Assembly (NCBI GenBank): GCA_964613725.1
Contig: CAZTJY010000091.1
Location: 1 to 17,105 of the forward strand
Direction of reading: 5' to 3'
Length of the DNA stretch: 17,105 bases
DNA from: Parapedobacter sp964613725
Lineage (GTDB): Bacteria > Bacteroidota > Bacteroidia > Sphingobacteriales > Sphingobacteriaceae
Shown: piece after piece, positions 1 to 7,841 of the stretch
Position numbering within the stretch: position 1 is the stretch's first letter
Layout: every line of letters begins with the position of its first letter
Program-made: the position numbers and the translations under genes
Notes under the pieces: model-generated
What the model was told of the DNA's origin: nothing
The model's database searches: none
What the model saw: only the letters and a program-made list of their open reading frames with translations

Positions 1-70
1 CATCGACGATCGCTTTTACCGTCTGGTTACCCACGTTTGTGCGACCGTTGTTTTCATAGGTCACCGAGGC
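1..70 (-). repeat. Dispersed direct repeat shared with the other giant gene (copy 1)
   Basis: Bases 1-70 match 13458-13527 in the same orientation with one mismatch (position 56, a versus g), then the sequences diverge abruptly. Both copies encode the module segment VTYENNGRTNVGNQTVKAIV on the minus strand. In the right-hand gene this segment lies about 284 codons before the stop, which places the likely end of the left-hand gene some 850 bp beyond the window if the two are colinear. Confidence 0.85.
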
Positions 71-3000
71 ATCCGAAGGCAAATTCCCGCCGATCAATAG
101 CGAACGAGCCGTACCATCGTACGTATAGGCCGCATCGGAAAAGGCAATCCCCGTGATTACCGCTTTTTCAATGGTCAGCGTGGCCTCCAGCACCAGCGTC
201 TCGTAGTTGGCGCCGGCGATGGTGGCGGTTACCTGCTGCGACCCTGCGTCGGTTCGGGCATTGCTCGCGTAGCTGACCGCGGCACCGTCGGGCAGGGTGC
301 CCGTGACCGCGAGCGATTTCTCGGAGCCGTCAAAGGTGAACGTAACGTCTTCGAGCGTGATGCCGGTGATCTCCGCTTTCTCAACGGTCAGTGTGGCGGT
401 CAGTTCCAGGTCGGCATGGCCAGCCATGGATACCGTTGCGGCCACCTCGTAGACACCAGCATCGGTTTGTGAATTTCCTGTATAGGCCACCGTGGCATCC
501 GCCGGAAGGCGGGCCACAACGATGGAATGTGCCGTGCCGTCGTAGGTAAACGAGGCATCCTCAAAGATAATGTCATCCCATTCGGGCGATTCGATGACCA
601 AGCGCACGGTTTTTGAGGCGCTCAGGTAATTGGCCGTTTCCCCGGAGGTGATGGTAATGGTATAATCGCCGAGGGCAACATAGCCTTGCTGTGGCGAATA
701 GGTCAATGCGGTTTCCGTATGGTTCAGCATGGCGGCTACGTTCTGTTGCGTACCGTCGTAGGTACGGAACTGTTCGTCGTCCGCCGTGATGTTTGCCGCC
801 GCTTTTTCGATGGTCAGCGTGGCCTCCAGCACCAGGGTCTCGTAGTTGGCGCCGGTAATGGTGGCGGTTACCTGCTGCGACCCTGCATCGGTGCGCGCGT
901 TGTTCATGTAGCTGACCGTGGTGCCCCCGGGCAGGTCGCCCGCGATGGCCAGGGACCTCCCGGAGCCGTCATAGACGAAGATGCCGTCTTCAAGCCTGAT
1001 GCCGATGATTTCCGCTTTACCAATGGTCATCGTGGCGGTCAGTTCCAGGTCGGTGTGCCCGGCCATGGATACCGTGGCGGTCACCTCATACACACCGGCA
1101 TCGGTTTGTGCATTGCCGGTATAGGTCACCGTGGCATCCGCCGGCAAGCGGCTAACGAAGATGGAATGTGCCGTGCCGTCGTAGGTAAACGAGGCACCGT
1201 CAAAGGTGATGTCATCCCATTCGGGCGATTCGATGACCAAGCGTACGGTTTTGGAGGTGCTCAAATAATTGGCCGTTTCCCCAGCGGTGATGGTAATGTA
1301 GTAGTCACCCAGTTGGGTATAGCCCTGTTGCGGGGCGTAGGCCAGTGTGGTTTCCGTATGGTTTAGCGTGGCGGCCACATCCTGCCGTGTGCCATCGTAG
1401 GTGCGGAACTGTTCATCGTCCGCCGTGATGGTGGCGGTCGCTTTTTCGATGGTCAGCGTAGCGTCCAGTTCCAAGGTTTCGTGGTTGTCGCCGGTGATGG
1501 TGGCGGTTGCTTGCTGCGATCCTGCGTTCGTTCGGGTGTTGTTATCGTAGTGTACTTCGGTGCCGTCNNNNNNNNNNNNNNNNNNNNNNNNNNNNNNNNN
1601 NNNNNNNNNNNNNNNNNNNNNNNNNNNNNNNNNNNNNNNNNNNNNNNNNNNNNNNNNNNNNNNNNNNACTTCGAGGGACTTTAGGGACGCATCGTAGGTG
1701 AAGCTTTGGTCATCGAAGCTGATTCCGGTGATGGTTGCTTTTTCGATGGTCAGCGTCGCTTCCAGTTCCAAGGTTTCGTGGTTGTCGCCGGTGACGGTGG
1801 CGGTTGCTGGCTGCGATCCTGCGTTCGTTCGGGTGTTGTTATCGTAGTGTACTTCGGTGCCGTCGGGCAACGTTCCCGTGACTTCGAGGGACTTTAGGGA
1901 CGCATCGTAGGTGAAGCTTTGGTCATCGAAGCTGACTCCGGTGATGGTTGCTTTTTCGATGGTCAGCATCGCTTCCAGTTCCAAGGTTTCGTGGTTGTCG
2001 CCGGTGATGGTGGCGGTCACGTTGTATATGCCCGCATTGGTTTGAACGTTGTTACCGTAGTTTACTCCGGTGCCGTCGGGCAGGTTGCCGGTGATGGTCA
2101 GGGATTTCTCCGAGCCGTCAAAGGTGAAGGTACCGTCTTCAAAGGTGATTCCGGTGATGGCTGCCGGCGTGATGGTGAACGCTTTGTTATTTTCATCAAA
2201 ATCAATCGCATATCGATCGGCCTTGGGCCCGTACTCGTCAATGAGGATACTGTAGCTTCCCACGTCTTCGCCGGGTTCACGTGTTACGGACGCGATGATA
2301 TCGGCTAATTCATCCGAAATCGGGAGCCAATCTCCGGTAGGCAGTTGTATTTCCAGCTGCGCAGGATCGCTTGCTCCAAACACTTTCTGGGCCGCGACCG
2401 CTTGAAGCGATACCGGGCGGGGGTCGATTCGGATATCAAATATTTTGGTTGCGGTGGCGTAGTTGTCGGATGCCGGGAGGAAAACCTCCACCTGCGTGGT
2501 TCCGATATGATGGCCTCCCATCAATCGTGATGATGTGAAATTTAAAATGGTGAGCAAGCCTTCATCACCGATTTCATGCACCTGTATATCGCTGGGATCG
2601 CCGTCCCAATCGCCAACCTCAAACGTTATCCAGATGGAATCGCGGTAGTGCCGCTCCACCAGTCCGTCCTCCGGCACAGCAACCCCGTCAAATAGGACGG
2701 ACCAGTTGAGGGCAGGGGGAGCTTCTTCGACGAGGACCGTCACTTTGGCCTGCAGACCATCCGGATTGATGAAGTAGGGTTCCTCTTCCGGCATCACCAA
2801 GGGTGCGTGGAAGATGTATTCGCCGGCCGTATGGCCGTCGTAGCTGTCCCCATCCGGAGCGGAAATCAAGGTCCATTCGGAGCTTGCGGCAAGTGATGCC
2901 GATCCCAGATTTCCATCGGACAACTCGACAATCGCCGAAATGGGCAGGTCGTCGATATCATCCCATGGCGTGCCGTATTCTACAATAACCGAGGACAGGG

Positions 3001-6000
3001 GAGCAACAAGTGTAATCATTGGATCCGGTTCCTGTACCTGAATCTGCACCTCAGCTTTCAGTCCATCCGGATTGGTGAAATACGGTGTATCATCTATTTC
3101 GGGCATCAAGAGGGGAACCTGATACACGTAAGTTCCCGGCACCTCGCCGTCGTAGGCGCCCCCCGGCGGGGATTCCAGTGTCCAGTCGTCGGGGGCACTT
3201 AGTGTGACAGTCACCATGTTGCCGGTGGACAGCTCGCCCACTACTGAAGTCGGTAATCCGGCTATGGCCGACCATGGCGTGCCATGCCGCACGCGTACCG
3301 GATCTAGCAGGGCCAAATGCTCGATAACCGGGCCTGCATACTCATAGGCGCCGATATCTACCTGATTCTCGAAGACACGGCCGTTGTTCGCCACATCGTG
3401 TCCCCATCGGGGGTCGTTGGATTGTGTCGGCATGGATTCCGTGGGCGAACTTCGTAATACGTCCCAAAGCCACTCGTTGCTGCCGGCATCGATTGCTCCA
3501 CCGCCTTCGATGAGCATGAAGTTGCCATTGGCTGCATCCCTAAAGGGATCGGCTGCCGCAACCACATTACCCGCTGCATTATTTCCCCAGCTTGCCTCCC
3601 AGCCCCCGGTTCCCTGTACCAAGCTGTATCGGAACTCAGGGCTGCCGGCCCTCGTTTCAATATTCGCATCCTGCGGCGCAACGTTTCCCCAAAAGATGGT
3701 GTTGTTCACTTTGGGAGCGGCCCCTGTACCCGTATACATTCCGCCGCCGCTGCTAATGGCTGTGTTTTTCGCCACTGTCACATTTGTCAATACCGGGATT
3801 GAAGCCGTGCTCGCCATACCTGCACCGACATCACTTCGGTTTTCAGCAATGAGTATATTCGTCAACGATGGATTAGCCGCTACGTTGGATACCCCGCCGC
3901 CGGTATTGGTTGCGGTATTTCCACGAATAACCAAGTTGCGTAAATCCGGAGACGACGCGCTGTGCAAGAATCCACCACCCTGCTGTCGCCGTATCGTTTC
4001 CCCATATACGGTCAACTCACCCGTTCCATCGGCTTTTCCACCGGTGACGATAAAGCCCTCAAGCATGGTGTTGCCCACGTTGCCGGCCGACACCACCACA
4101 TGGTAGGCATGCTCACCATTTTCGAGTTCACCGCTCAGGATAGTCGGGTATATTTTCCAATTCCTCACATTGCGGATTATTGCGGGTTGTTCGGGAAACC
4201 CGCCGTATAGTTGGATATTGGGCGATAGCAAGAAACTGTTGTCCCGACCGGTTGTGGGGAACCCCGTGTTATCCACTTCCGTCAGTCTGTACCGCGGCCG
4301 ATACGTGCCGGTGGCTACATAGATTTTTAACGGATTATCGGCATCCCATGAAGCGGTTCCGCTATCGTGTCTTCGTTTTGCCCAATGCAATACATCGGCC
4401 AGTTCGGGAATTGCGTGGGACCAATCGGAACCATCCCCGCTGTAGATTGCGGTGTGCTGGTTTACGTTTTGGTTTACATATACGATGTTGTTGGCGTCGG
4501 GTGTGATGGTGGTTAACAACGCTTCGAAACCTCCCATGTCCACGAAATCGCCGATAAACCGATGGTTACCCGCGAGGTCGCGCCCCCAGCGGGAATCCGC
4601 GTGGTCTGTGGGCATGGCTTCGGTGGGAGAACTCCGCAACATCTCCCACAACCACTGGTTGCCACCCGCATCAATCGCTTCGCTTCCCTCCGTCAAGGTA
4701 AAATCACCGTTGCCACTGTCCATAAACGGATCGGTCGTCGAGGCAATATTTCCTTCTTCTGAACTACCCCAAGCTGCCGACCAGCTGTCGGCTCCGCCCA
4801 CAAGGCTATGCCAAAACCTCGGCGTTGCTGTTGTTGCATTGTAAATATCGATGCCACCTATTGGGGCCGTATTCCCCCAGATGATACTATTGCGGATTTG
4901 CGGGTTGGCCTCGTTAACGTTGGACATTCCACCTCCCCAGTTGCCCGCCGCGTTTCCGCTGATGACGACATGGGTCAACACCGGCGACGACACTGTATTG
5001 TACATCCCGCCCCCGGATAATCCGGCGGTGTTTGCGGTGATGGCGGCATTGACCAGGCCCGGATTCGATGCGGTGGTATATAGCCCGCCCCCATTGGCAG
5101 CGGCTTCATTATTGAAGACCGTGATATTGGCCAATATGGGCGATGCGCCCGACAAGTAGATGCCCCCACCGTTGTTTCTAAAGATTTCGTTTCCATCCAC
5201 CACCACAGGAGCCATACCGGGGTCGGCATTTGCCCTGCCGCCGGTAACCGTAAAGCCATCGAGCCGTGCCAATCCGACATTGCCCACGGCCGTCACCACA
5301 TGGAACACCTGTTGTCCAGAAATCACGCCGCTCAGGATGGTTTTGTTCTGGTTCCAGTCCCGGTCGTCCAACTGCGCTTCATGCCCGGCAAAACCGCCAT
5401 AAAGCCGAATGTTTGGTATGAGTTGGAACGTTCTGTCGGAGGCGACCCAATTTGGTGCCTCTCCCGTTATCCGATATAACGGATGATAGGTCCCTTTCGC
5501 CACATATACGTTCAGCGGGTTGTCTGCATTCCAAGGTGGCGTAAATCTTGATTGCTGGAGCCGGATCCATTCCAGTGCATCGGCCAGTTGCGGTATGGCG
5601 TGCTCCCATGAAGAACCATCACCCCGATAGCCGGGTGCATGTTGGTCAACGGCTTGGTTCACATGGAGCACATTGACGGTGTTGGGTTGGTAGGTCAGCG
5701 CTTCATAAGCCCCCATGTCGACCGTCTCACTGTATATCCGGGGGTGTCCGTCCAGATCCGTTCCCCAGCGATCGTCTCTGGTATCGTCCGGCATCGGGTC
5801 TGCCTCTTCGCTGCGAATGGCTTCCCAGAGCCATTGGTTATCACCGGAACCCACCGGACTGAAACTAGTCCGTTCCTGTAGGGTGAAATCGCCATTGTCC
5901 GGATCGGCAAACGGATTCCAGGCGGGTGGCGCAAGGACTTCCCCTCCGTGATTTATGCCCCATTCCGGAAGCCAATTCATTCCTCCGAACGGCCCGATCA

Positions 6001-7183
6001 GTATGTTCCAGGATTCGGATACGCTGCTTACATCTTGATTGTAAATATGATTGCTTCGCGATGCGTTATTTGGCACCGTATTTCCCCAAAATATGGTATT
6101 GCGGATTTTTGGAGAAGAACTGAAGTTGTTGTGGATGCCACCCCCGCCATCAATTGTACCAAAACCACTCCCTACGTTGGCGGCGTAATTCGCCGCGATG
6201 GTCACGTTGGTCAGGGTAGGCGACGCATTATTGACGTTGTATATAGCCCCTCCACCAACTTCTGCGCGATTATCGTACAGCAAGGTGTTGACGATGTCGG
6301 GCGAGGTACTTTGGTTTGCGATACCCCCACCGTGCTCGTTAGCGCTATTGTTACGAATGATGACATGGGAAATGTAGGCGGGAATCGTATTGGCATTATA
6401 CATGCCGCCCCCGCGTTGTCCGGCCGCATTATCGCGGATAGTGGAGCGGAGCAAATGAACACCGGTGGCCGTGTTGTTATATATGCCTGCTCCGAACTCC
6501 GAGGCCGTATTGTCTTTAATGATTACACGGTCAATGGTCAACGATGCATACGATATGAATATCCCACCGCCGGCGCGTCGTGATACTTGATAGTTGTTTC
6601 CGGATCGGGTTATGGGCACGGGTGTCGAGCTACCGATGGCTCTTCCGTTGCTCACGGTGAAACCGTCAAGCCGGGCATCGGCCATCGCCGCAGTCGCTAA
6701 TACGACGTGATAGACGTGGGAAGTTCCGCCAAGGGAGCCTGTCAATACCGTTTCATTGGCGACCAAGTTGCGTTTTTCAGGATCAGTCTCACCGGCTGCA
6801 AACCCACCATACAGATGGACGCCGCGAGCCATCCGGAAACTCCGATCCTTATTGTCCGTAGGTACGCCATTATTGTCTACATCTGCAATCTCGTACAAAG
6901 GTCGATAAGTACCTTTGGCTACATAAATTTTCAGTGGATAATCCAACCCCCAAACGGGATCCCCCGTTTCGGACTGTATCCTTGCCCACTCCAGTGCGTC
7001 GGCCAGTTCGGGGACGGCCTGTGCCCAGGATGAGCCATTACCGTTATAGCCGGGGCCGCTTTGGTTGACATTGATATCCACATAGATTATGTTGCCGGCA
7101 TCGGGCACGAGGTTCGTCGGCTGCGCCGATGCCTGGTAGCCGATCATGACCGAAAACAGCAGCAGGGTAGACAGTTTTTTCAT
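1..7183 (-). CDS. Giant T9SS-type surface adhesin, beta-helix plus MBG/Ig repeat protein (C-terminus beyond left edge)
   Basis: I read this frame on the minus strand: ATG at 7181-7183, in-frame TAA just upstream at 7196-7198, then 2394 codons with no stop to the window edge. It begins with a signal peptide (MKKLSTLLLFSVMIGYQASA, cleavage after about residue 20). Three parallel beta-helix domains follow (about 28-495, 500-890, 896-1280), each opening with a GDGSSW-like and ELADALEW-like segment and ending with a VDMGAYEA-like segment. Next come two Big_4-like Ig domains (about 1285-1480; 'YGTPW' and 'NPDGL' motifs), a further module, an MBG_2-like domain ('KVFGASDPAQ') and an array of about 71-residue MBG/YDG-type modules ('FTYDG', 'TNAG'). 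A 100-N gap interrupts the array without changing frame as drawn. The role is inferred as secreted surface adhesion. The right-hand paralogue predicts a T9SS C-terminal domain to the left of the window. No clear TAnnTTTG promoter is visible in the 110 bases before the start. Confidence 0.92.
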   Translation of the reverse strand, partial: MKKLSTLLLFSVMIGYQASAQPTNLVPDAGNIIYVDINVNQSGPGYNGNGSSWAQAVPELADALEWARIQSETGDPVWGLDYPLKIYVAKGTYRPLYEIADVDNNGVPTDNKDRSFRMARGVHLYGGFAAGETDPEKRNLVANETVLTGSLGGTSHVYHVVLATAAMADARLDGFTVSNGRAIGSSTPVPITRSGNNYQVSRRAGGGIFISYASLTIDRVIIKDNTASEFGAGIYNNTATGVHLLRSTIRDNAAGQRGGGMYNANTIPAYISHVIIRNNSANEHGGGIANQSTSPDIVNTLLYDNRAEVGGGAIYNVNNASPTLTNVTIAANYAANVGSGFGTIDGGGGIHNNFSSSPKIRNTIFWGNTVPNNASRSNHIYNQDVSSVSESWNILIGPFGGMNWLPEWGINHGGEVLAPPAWNPFADPDNGDFTLQERTSFSPVGSGDNQWLWEAIRSEEADPMPDDTRDDRWGTDLDGHPRIYSETVDMGAYEALTYQPNTVNVLHVNQAVDQHAPGYRGDGSSWEHAIPQLADALEWIRLQQSRFTPPWNADNPLNVYVAKGTYHPLYRITGEAPNWVASDRTFQLIPNIRLYGGFAGHEAQLDDRDWNQNKTILSGVISGQQVFHVVTAVGNVGLARLDGFTVTGGRANADPGMAPVVVDGNEIFRNNGGGIYLSGASPILANITVFNNEAAANGGGLYTTASNPGLVNAAITANTAGLSGGGMYNTVSSPVLTHVVISGNAAGNWGGGMSNVNEANPQIRNSIIWGNTAPIGGIDIYNATTATPRFWHSLVGGADSWSAAWGSSEEGNIASTTDPFMDSGNGDFTLTEGSEAIDAGGNQWLWEMLRSSPTEAMPTDHADSRWGRDLAGNHRFIGDFVDMGGFEALLTTITPDANNIVYVNQNVNQHTAIYSGDGSDWSHAIPELADVLHWAKRRHDSGTASWDADNPLKIYVATGTYRPRYRLTEVDNTGFPTTGRDNSFLLSPNIQLYGGFPEQPAIIRNVRNWKIYPTILSGELENGEHAYHVVVSAGNVGNTMLEGFIVTGGKADGTGELTVYGETIRRQQGGGFLHSASSPDLRNLVIRGNTATNTGGGVSNVAANPSLTNILIAENRSDVGAGMASTASIPVLTNVTVAKNTAISSGGGMYTGTGAAPKVNNTIFWGNVAPQDANIETRAGSPEFRYSLVQGTGGWEASWGNNAAGNVVAAADPFRDAANGNFMLIEGGGAIDAGSNEWLWDVLRSSPTESMPTQSNDPRWGHDVANNGRVFENQVDIGAYEYAGPVIEHLALLDPVRVRHGTPWSAIAGLPTSVVGELSTGNMVTVTLSAPDDWTLESPPGGAYDGEVPGTYVYQVPLLMPEIDDTPYFTNPDGLKAEVQIQVQEPDPMITLVAPLSSVIVEYGTPWDDIDDLPISAIVELSDGNLGSASLAASSEWTLISAPDGDSYDGHTAGEYIFHAPLVMPEEEPYFINPDGLQAKVTVLVEEAPPALNWSVLFDGVAVPEDGLVERHYRDSIWITFEVGDWDGDPSDIQVHEIGDEGLLTILNFTSSRLMGGHHIGTTQVEVFLPASDNYATATKIFDIRIDPRPVSLQAVAAQKVFGASDPAQLEIQLPTGDWLPISDELADIIASVTREPGEDVGSYSILIDEYGPKADRYAIDFDENNKAFTITPAAITGITFEDGTFTFDGSEKSLTITGNLPDGTGVNYGNNVQTNAGIYNVTATITGDNHETLELEAMLTIEKATITGVSFDDQSFTYDASLKSLEVTGTLPDGTEVHYDNNTRTNAGSQPATATVTGDNHETLELEATLTIEKATITGISFDDQSFTYDASLKSLEXXXXXXXXXXXXXXXXXXXXXXXXXXXXXXXXXXDGTEVHYDNNTRTNAGSQQATATITGDNHETLELDATLTIEKATATITADDEQFRTYDGTRQDVAATLNHTETTLAYAPQQGYTQLGDYYITITAGETANYLSTSKTVRLVIESPEWDDITFDGASFTYDGTAHSIFVSRLPADATVTYTGNAQTDAGVYEVTATVSMAGHTDLELTATMTIGKAEIIGIRLEDGIFVYDGSGRSLAIAGDLPGGTTVSYMNNARTDAGSQQVTATITGANYETLVLEATLTIEKAAANITADDEQFRTYDGTQQNVAAMLNHTETALTYSPQQGYVALGDYTITITSGETANYLSASKTVRLVIESPEWDDIIFEDASFTYDGTAHSIVVARLPADATVAYTGNSQTDAGVYEVAATVSMAGHADLELTATLTVEKAEITGITLEDVTFTFDGSEKSLAVTGTLPDGAAVSYASNARTDAGSQQVTATIAGANYETLVLEATLTIEKAVITGIAFSDAAYTYDGTARSLLIGGNLPSDASVTYENNGRTNVGNQTVKAIVD
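162..1439 (-). repeat. 639-bp higher-order repeat (three modules), two copies
   Basis: Two copies, 162-800 and 801-1439, repeat at an offset of 639 bp. Landmarks include 'gctttttc' at 162 and 801, and 'ggaactgttc' near 765 and 1404. Each copy encodes three modules in fixed order on the minus strand: a 'DDEQFRTYDG' module, a 'SPEWDDI..F..ASFTYDG' module and an 'ITGI.LED' module. Because 639 is three times 213, the 71-residue module length is conserved while the block of three has duplicated as a unit. Confidence 0.82.
1568..1667. other. Assembly gap of exactly 100 N inside a tandem repeat
   Basis: Exactly 100 N, the usual placeholder for a gap of unknown size. The left flank matches the sequence ending at 1864 and the right flank matches the sequence starting at 1881. 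In that copy, 16 bases (GGGCAACGTTCCCGTG) separate the two flanks. The true missing sequence is therefore probably 16 bp, or 16 plus a multiple of 213 bp if repeat copies collapsed. All these lengths keep the reading frame of the minus-strand giant gene. Confidence 0.9.
1668..2093 (-). repeat. 213-bp tandem repeat units encoding 71-residue modules
   Basis: Two units, 1668-1880 and 1881-2093, both start with acttcgagggactttaggg. By eye they differ at only three positions over about the first 136 bases, then diverge sharply. A third, truncated copy lies left of the assembly gap: 1441-1567 matches 1738-1864 with about four mismatches in 127 bases. Each unit encodes one Ig-like MBG/YDG-type module of 71 residues, so copy-number change keeps the protein in frame. 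The near identity over the first part and the abrupt divergence suggest recent duplication and recombination. Confidence 0.85.
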
Positions 7184-7293
7184 GTAAATTAGGGGTTAAC
7201 ACGCACAGTTTCCCTGTGGCGATGTAGTAGTAGATGCTTGTAATGGTAAGCCTTGTCCTTGTAGTATCGCGGGCAAAATGCCGCTTCACAACG
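7184..7293 (-). other. Short intergenic leader of the left giant gene with a small hairpin
   Basis: These 110 bases lie between the lipoprotein stop (7294-7296) and the giant-gene ATG. A perfect 5-bp inverted repeat with a 5-base loop (CACAG...CTGTG) sits at 7204-7218, about 20 bases upstream of the start codon. A weaker GC-rich inverted repeat with a TTTT loop lies just after the lipoprotein stop, but no T-tract follows it. I see no good TAnnTTTG box, so the giant gene may be read through from upstream or use an unrecognised promoter. Confidence 0.35.
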
Positions 7294-7803
7294 TCAGGGG
7301 CAGCTTACATTCGGGTTCCAGTCATAAAACATACCTTTCGGGTTATCCTTTTCCGTCCACACGTGCAGTGCCCAGAAACCCTGGTCGTGGTTGGCGTGGA
7401 ACTCGTGGAAGAATAATACGGGCGGGGCTTCGTCCGGCCCCACAAAGTCGAACGGTACGACGTACTCCAGGCCGAGGAACTCCATTTCGCCATCGTCGCC
7501 CATCACATAGAGGAGCACCTGTGGTTCCAGGTGATTGACCCTGCCGTCCAGCCATTCAAGGCGGGCATAATGGTGCCCCATGCCGCCCTCGGCAGGATGT
7601 TCCACGCAACCGGACAAATCGGTGTCCCACCCGGCGTCGATCGCCCGGCCAATATCAGTAAATGAAGCCGTGGTCGTCCTGACTTCCTCCAACATGGCCG
7701 CAATCTGCTCGTCTTCCGACGGTGTGGGCGGATCATCCGAGCACGCGGCTGTCATCAAGACGATACCTAATAGATAAATGGATGTGCGTTTGATTGTTTT
7801 CAT
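7294..7803 (-). CDS. Small lipoprotein of unrecognised family, probably surface exposed
   Basis: The protein has 169 residues from the ATG at 7801-7803. The N-terminus MKTIKRTSIYLLGIVLMTAA followed by C21 is a lipoprotein signal peptide with lipobox T-A-A-C. The residues after the cysteine are S-D-D, which resembles the SDD-type lipoprotein export signals described for surface lipoproteins of Bacteroidota. The mature part is rich in His and aromatic residues ('GMGHHYARLEW', 'FHEFHANHDQGFWALHVW', 'NPKGMFYDWNPNVSC') and has two non-lipid cysteines that could pair. It could bind a metal or another ligand, but I do not recognise a family and assign no activity. An upstream in-frame ATG at 7843-7845 overlaps the cytochrome stop as ATGA. 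It would add 14 hydrophilic residues before the signal peptide, so I prefer the later start. Confidence 0.82.
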   Translation of the reverse strand: MKTIKRTSIYLLGIVLMTAACSDDPPTPSEDEQIAAMLEEVRTTTASFTDIGRAIDAGWDTDLSGCVEHPAEGGMGHHYARLEWLDGRVNHLEPQVLLYVMGDDGEMEFLGLEYVVPFDFVGPDEAPPVLFFHEFHANHDQGFWALHVWTEKDNPKGMFYDWNPNVSCP

Positions 7804-7841
7804 GGTGTTTTCGTTTGTAGATTGTTTGATTTTTGTTTCCT

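Noticed and set aside
1355..1668. A frameshift at the N gap
   Set aside because: The codon phase is identical on both sides with 100 N, and the 16 bases predicted from the neighbouring copy also keep phase.
686..2308. Open frames on the plus strand across the left repeat region (for example 686-1366 and 1919-2308)
   Set aside because: They lie antisense to a continuous minus-strand frame encoding recognisable domains. Their Gly/Val-rich, low-complexity products simply mirror the repeat, and several run into the N gap.
3384..6583. Plus-strand open frames over the beta-helix region (for example 3384-4106, 4851-5159 and 5948-6583)
   Set aside because: The minus strand here reads through three coherent beta-helix domains. 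The plus-strand products are Pro/Ser-rich, have no recognisable domain, and recur at equivalent points of the repeated domains, as shadows do.
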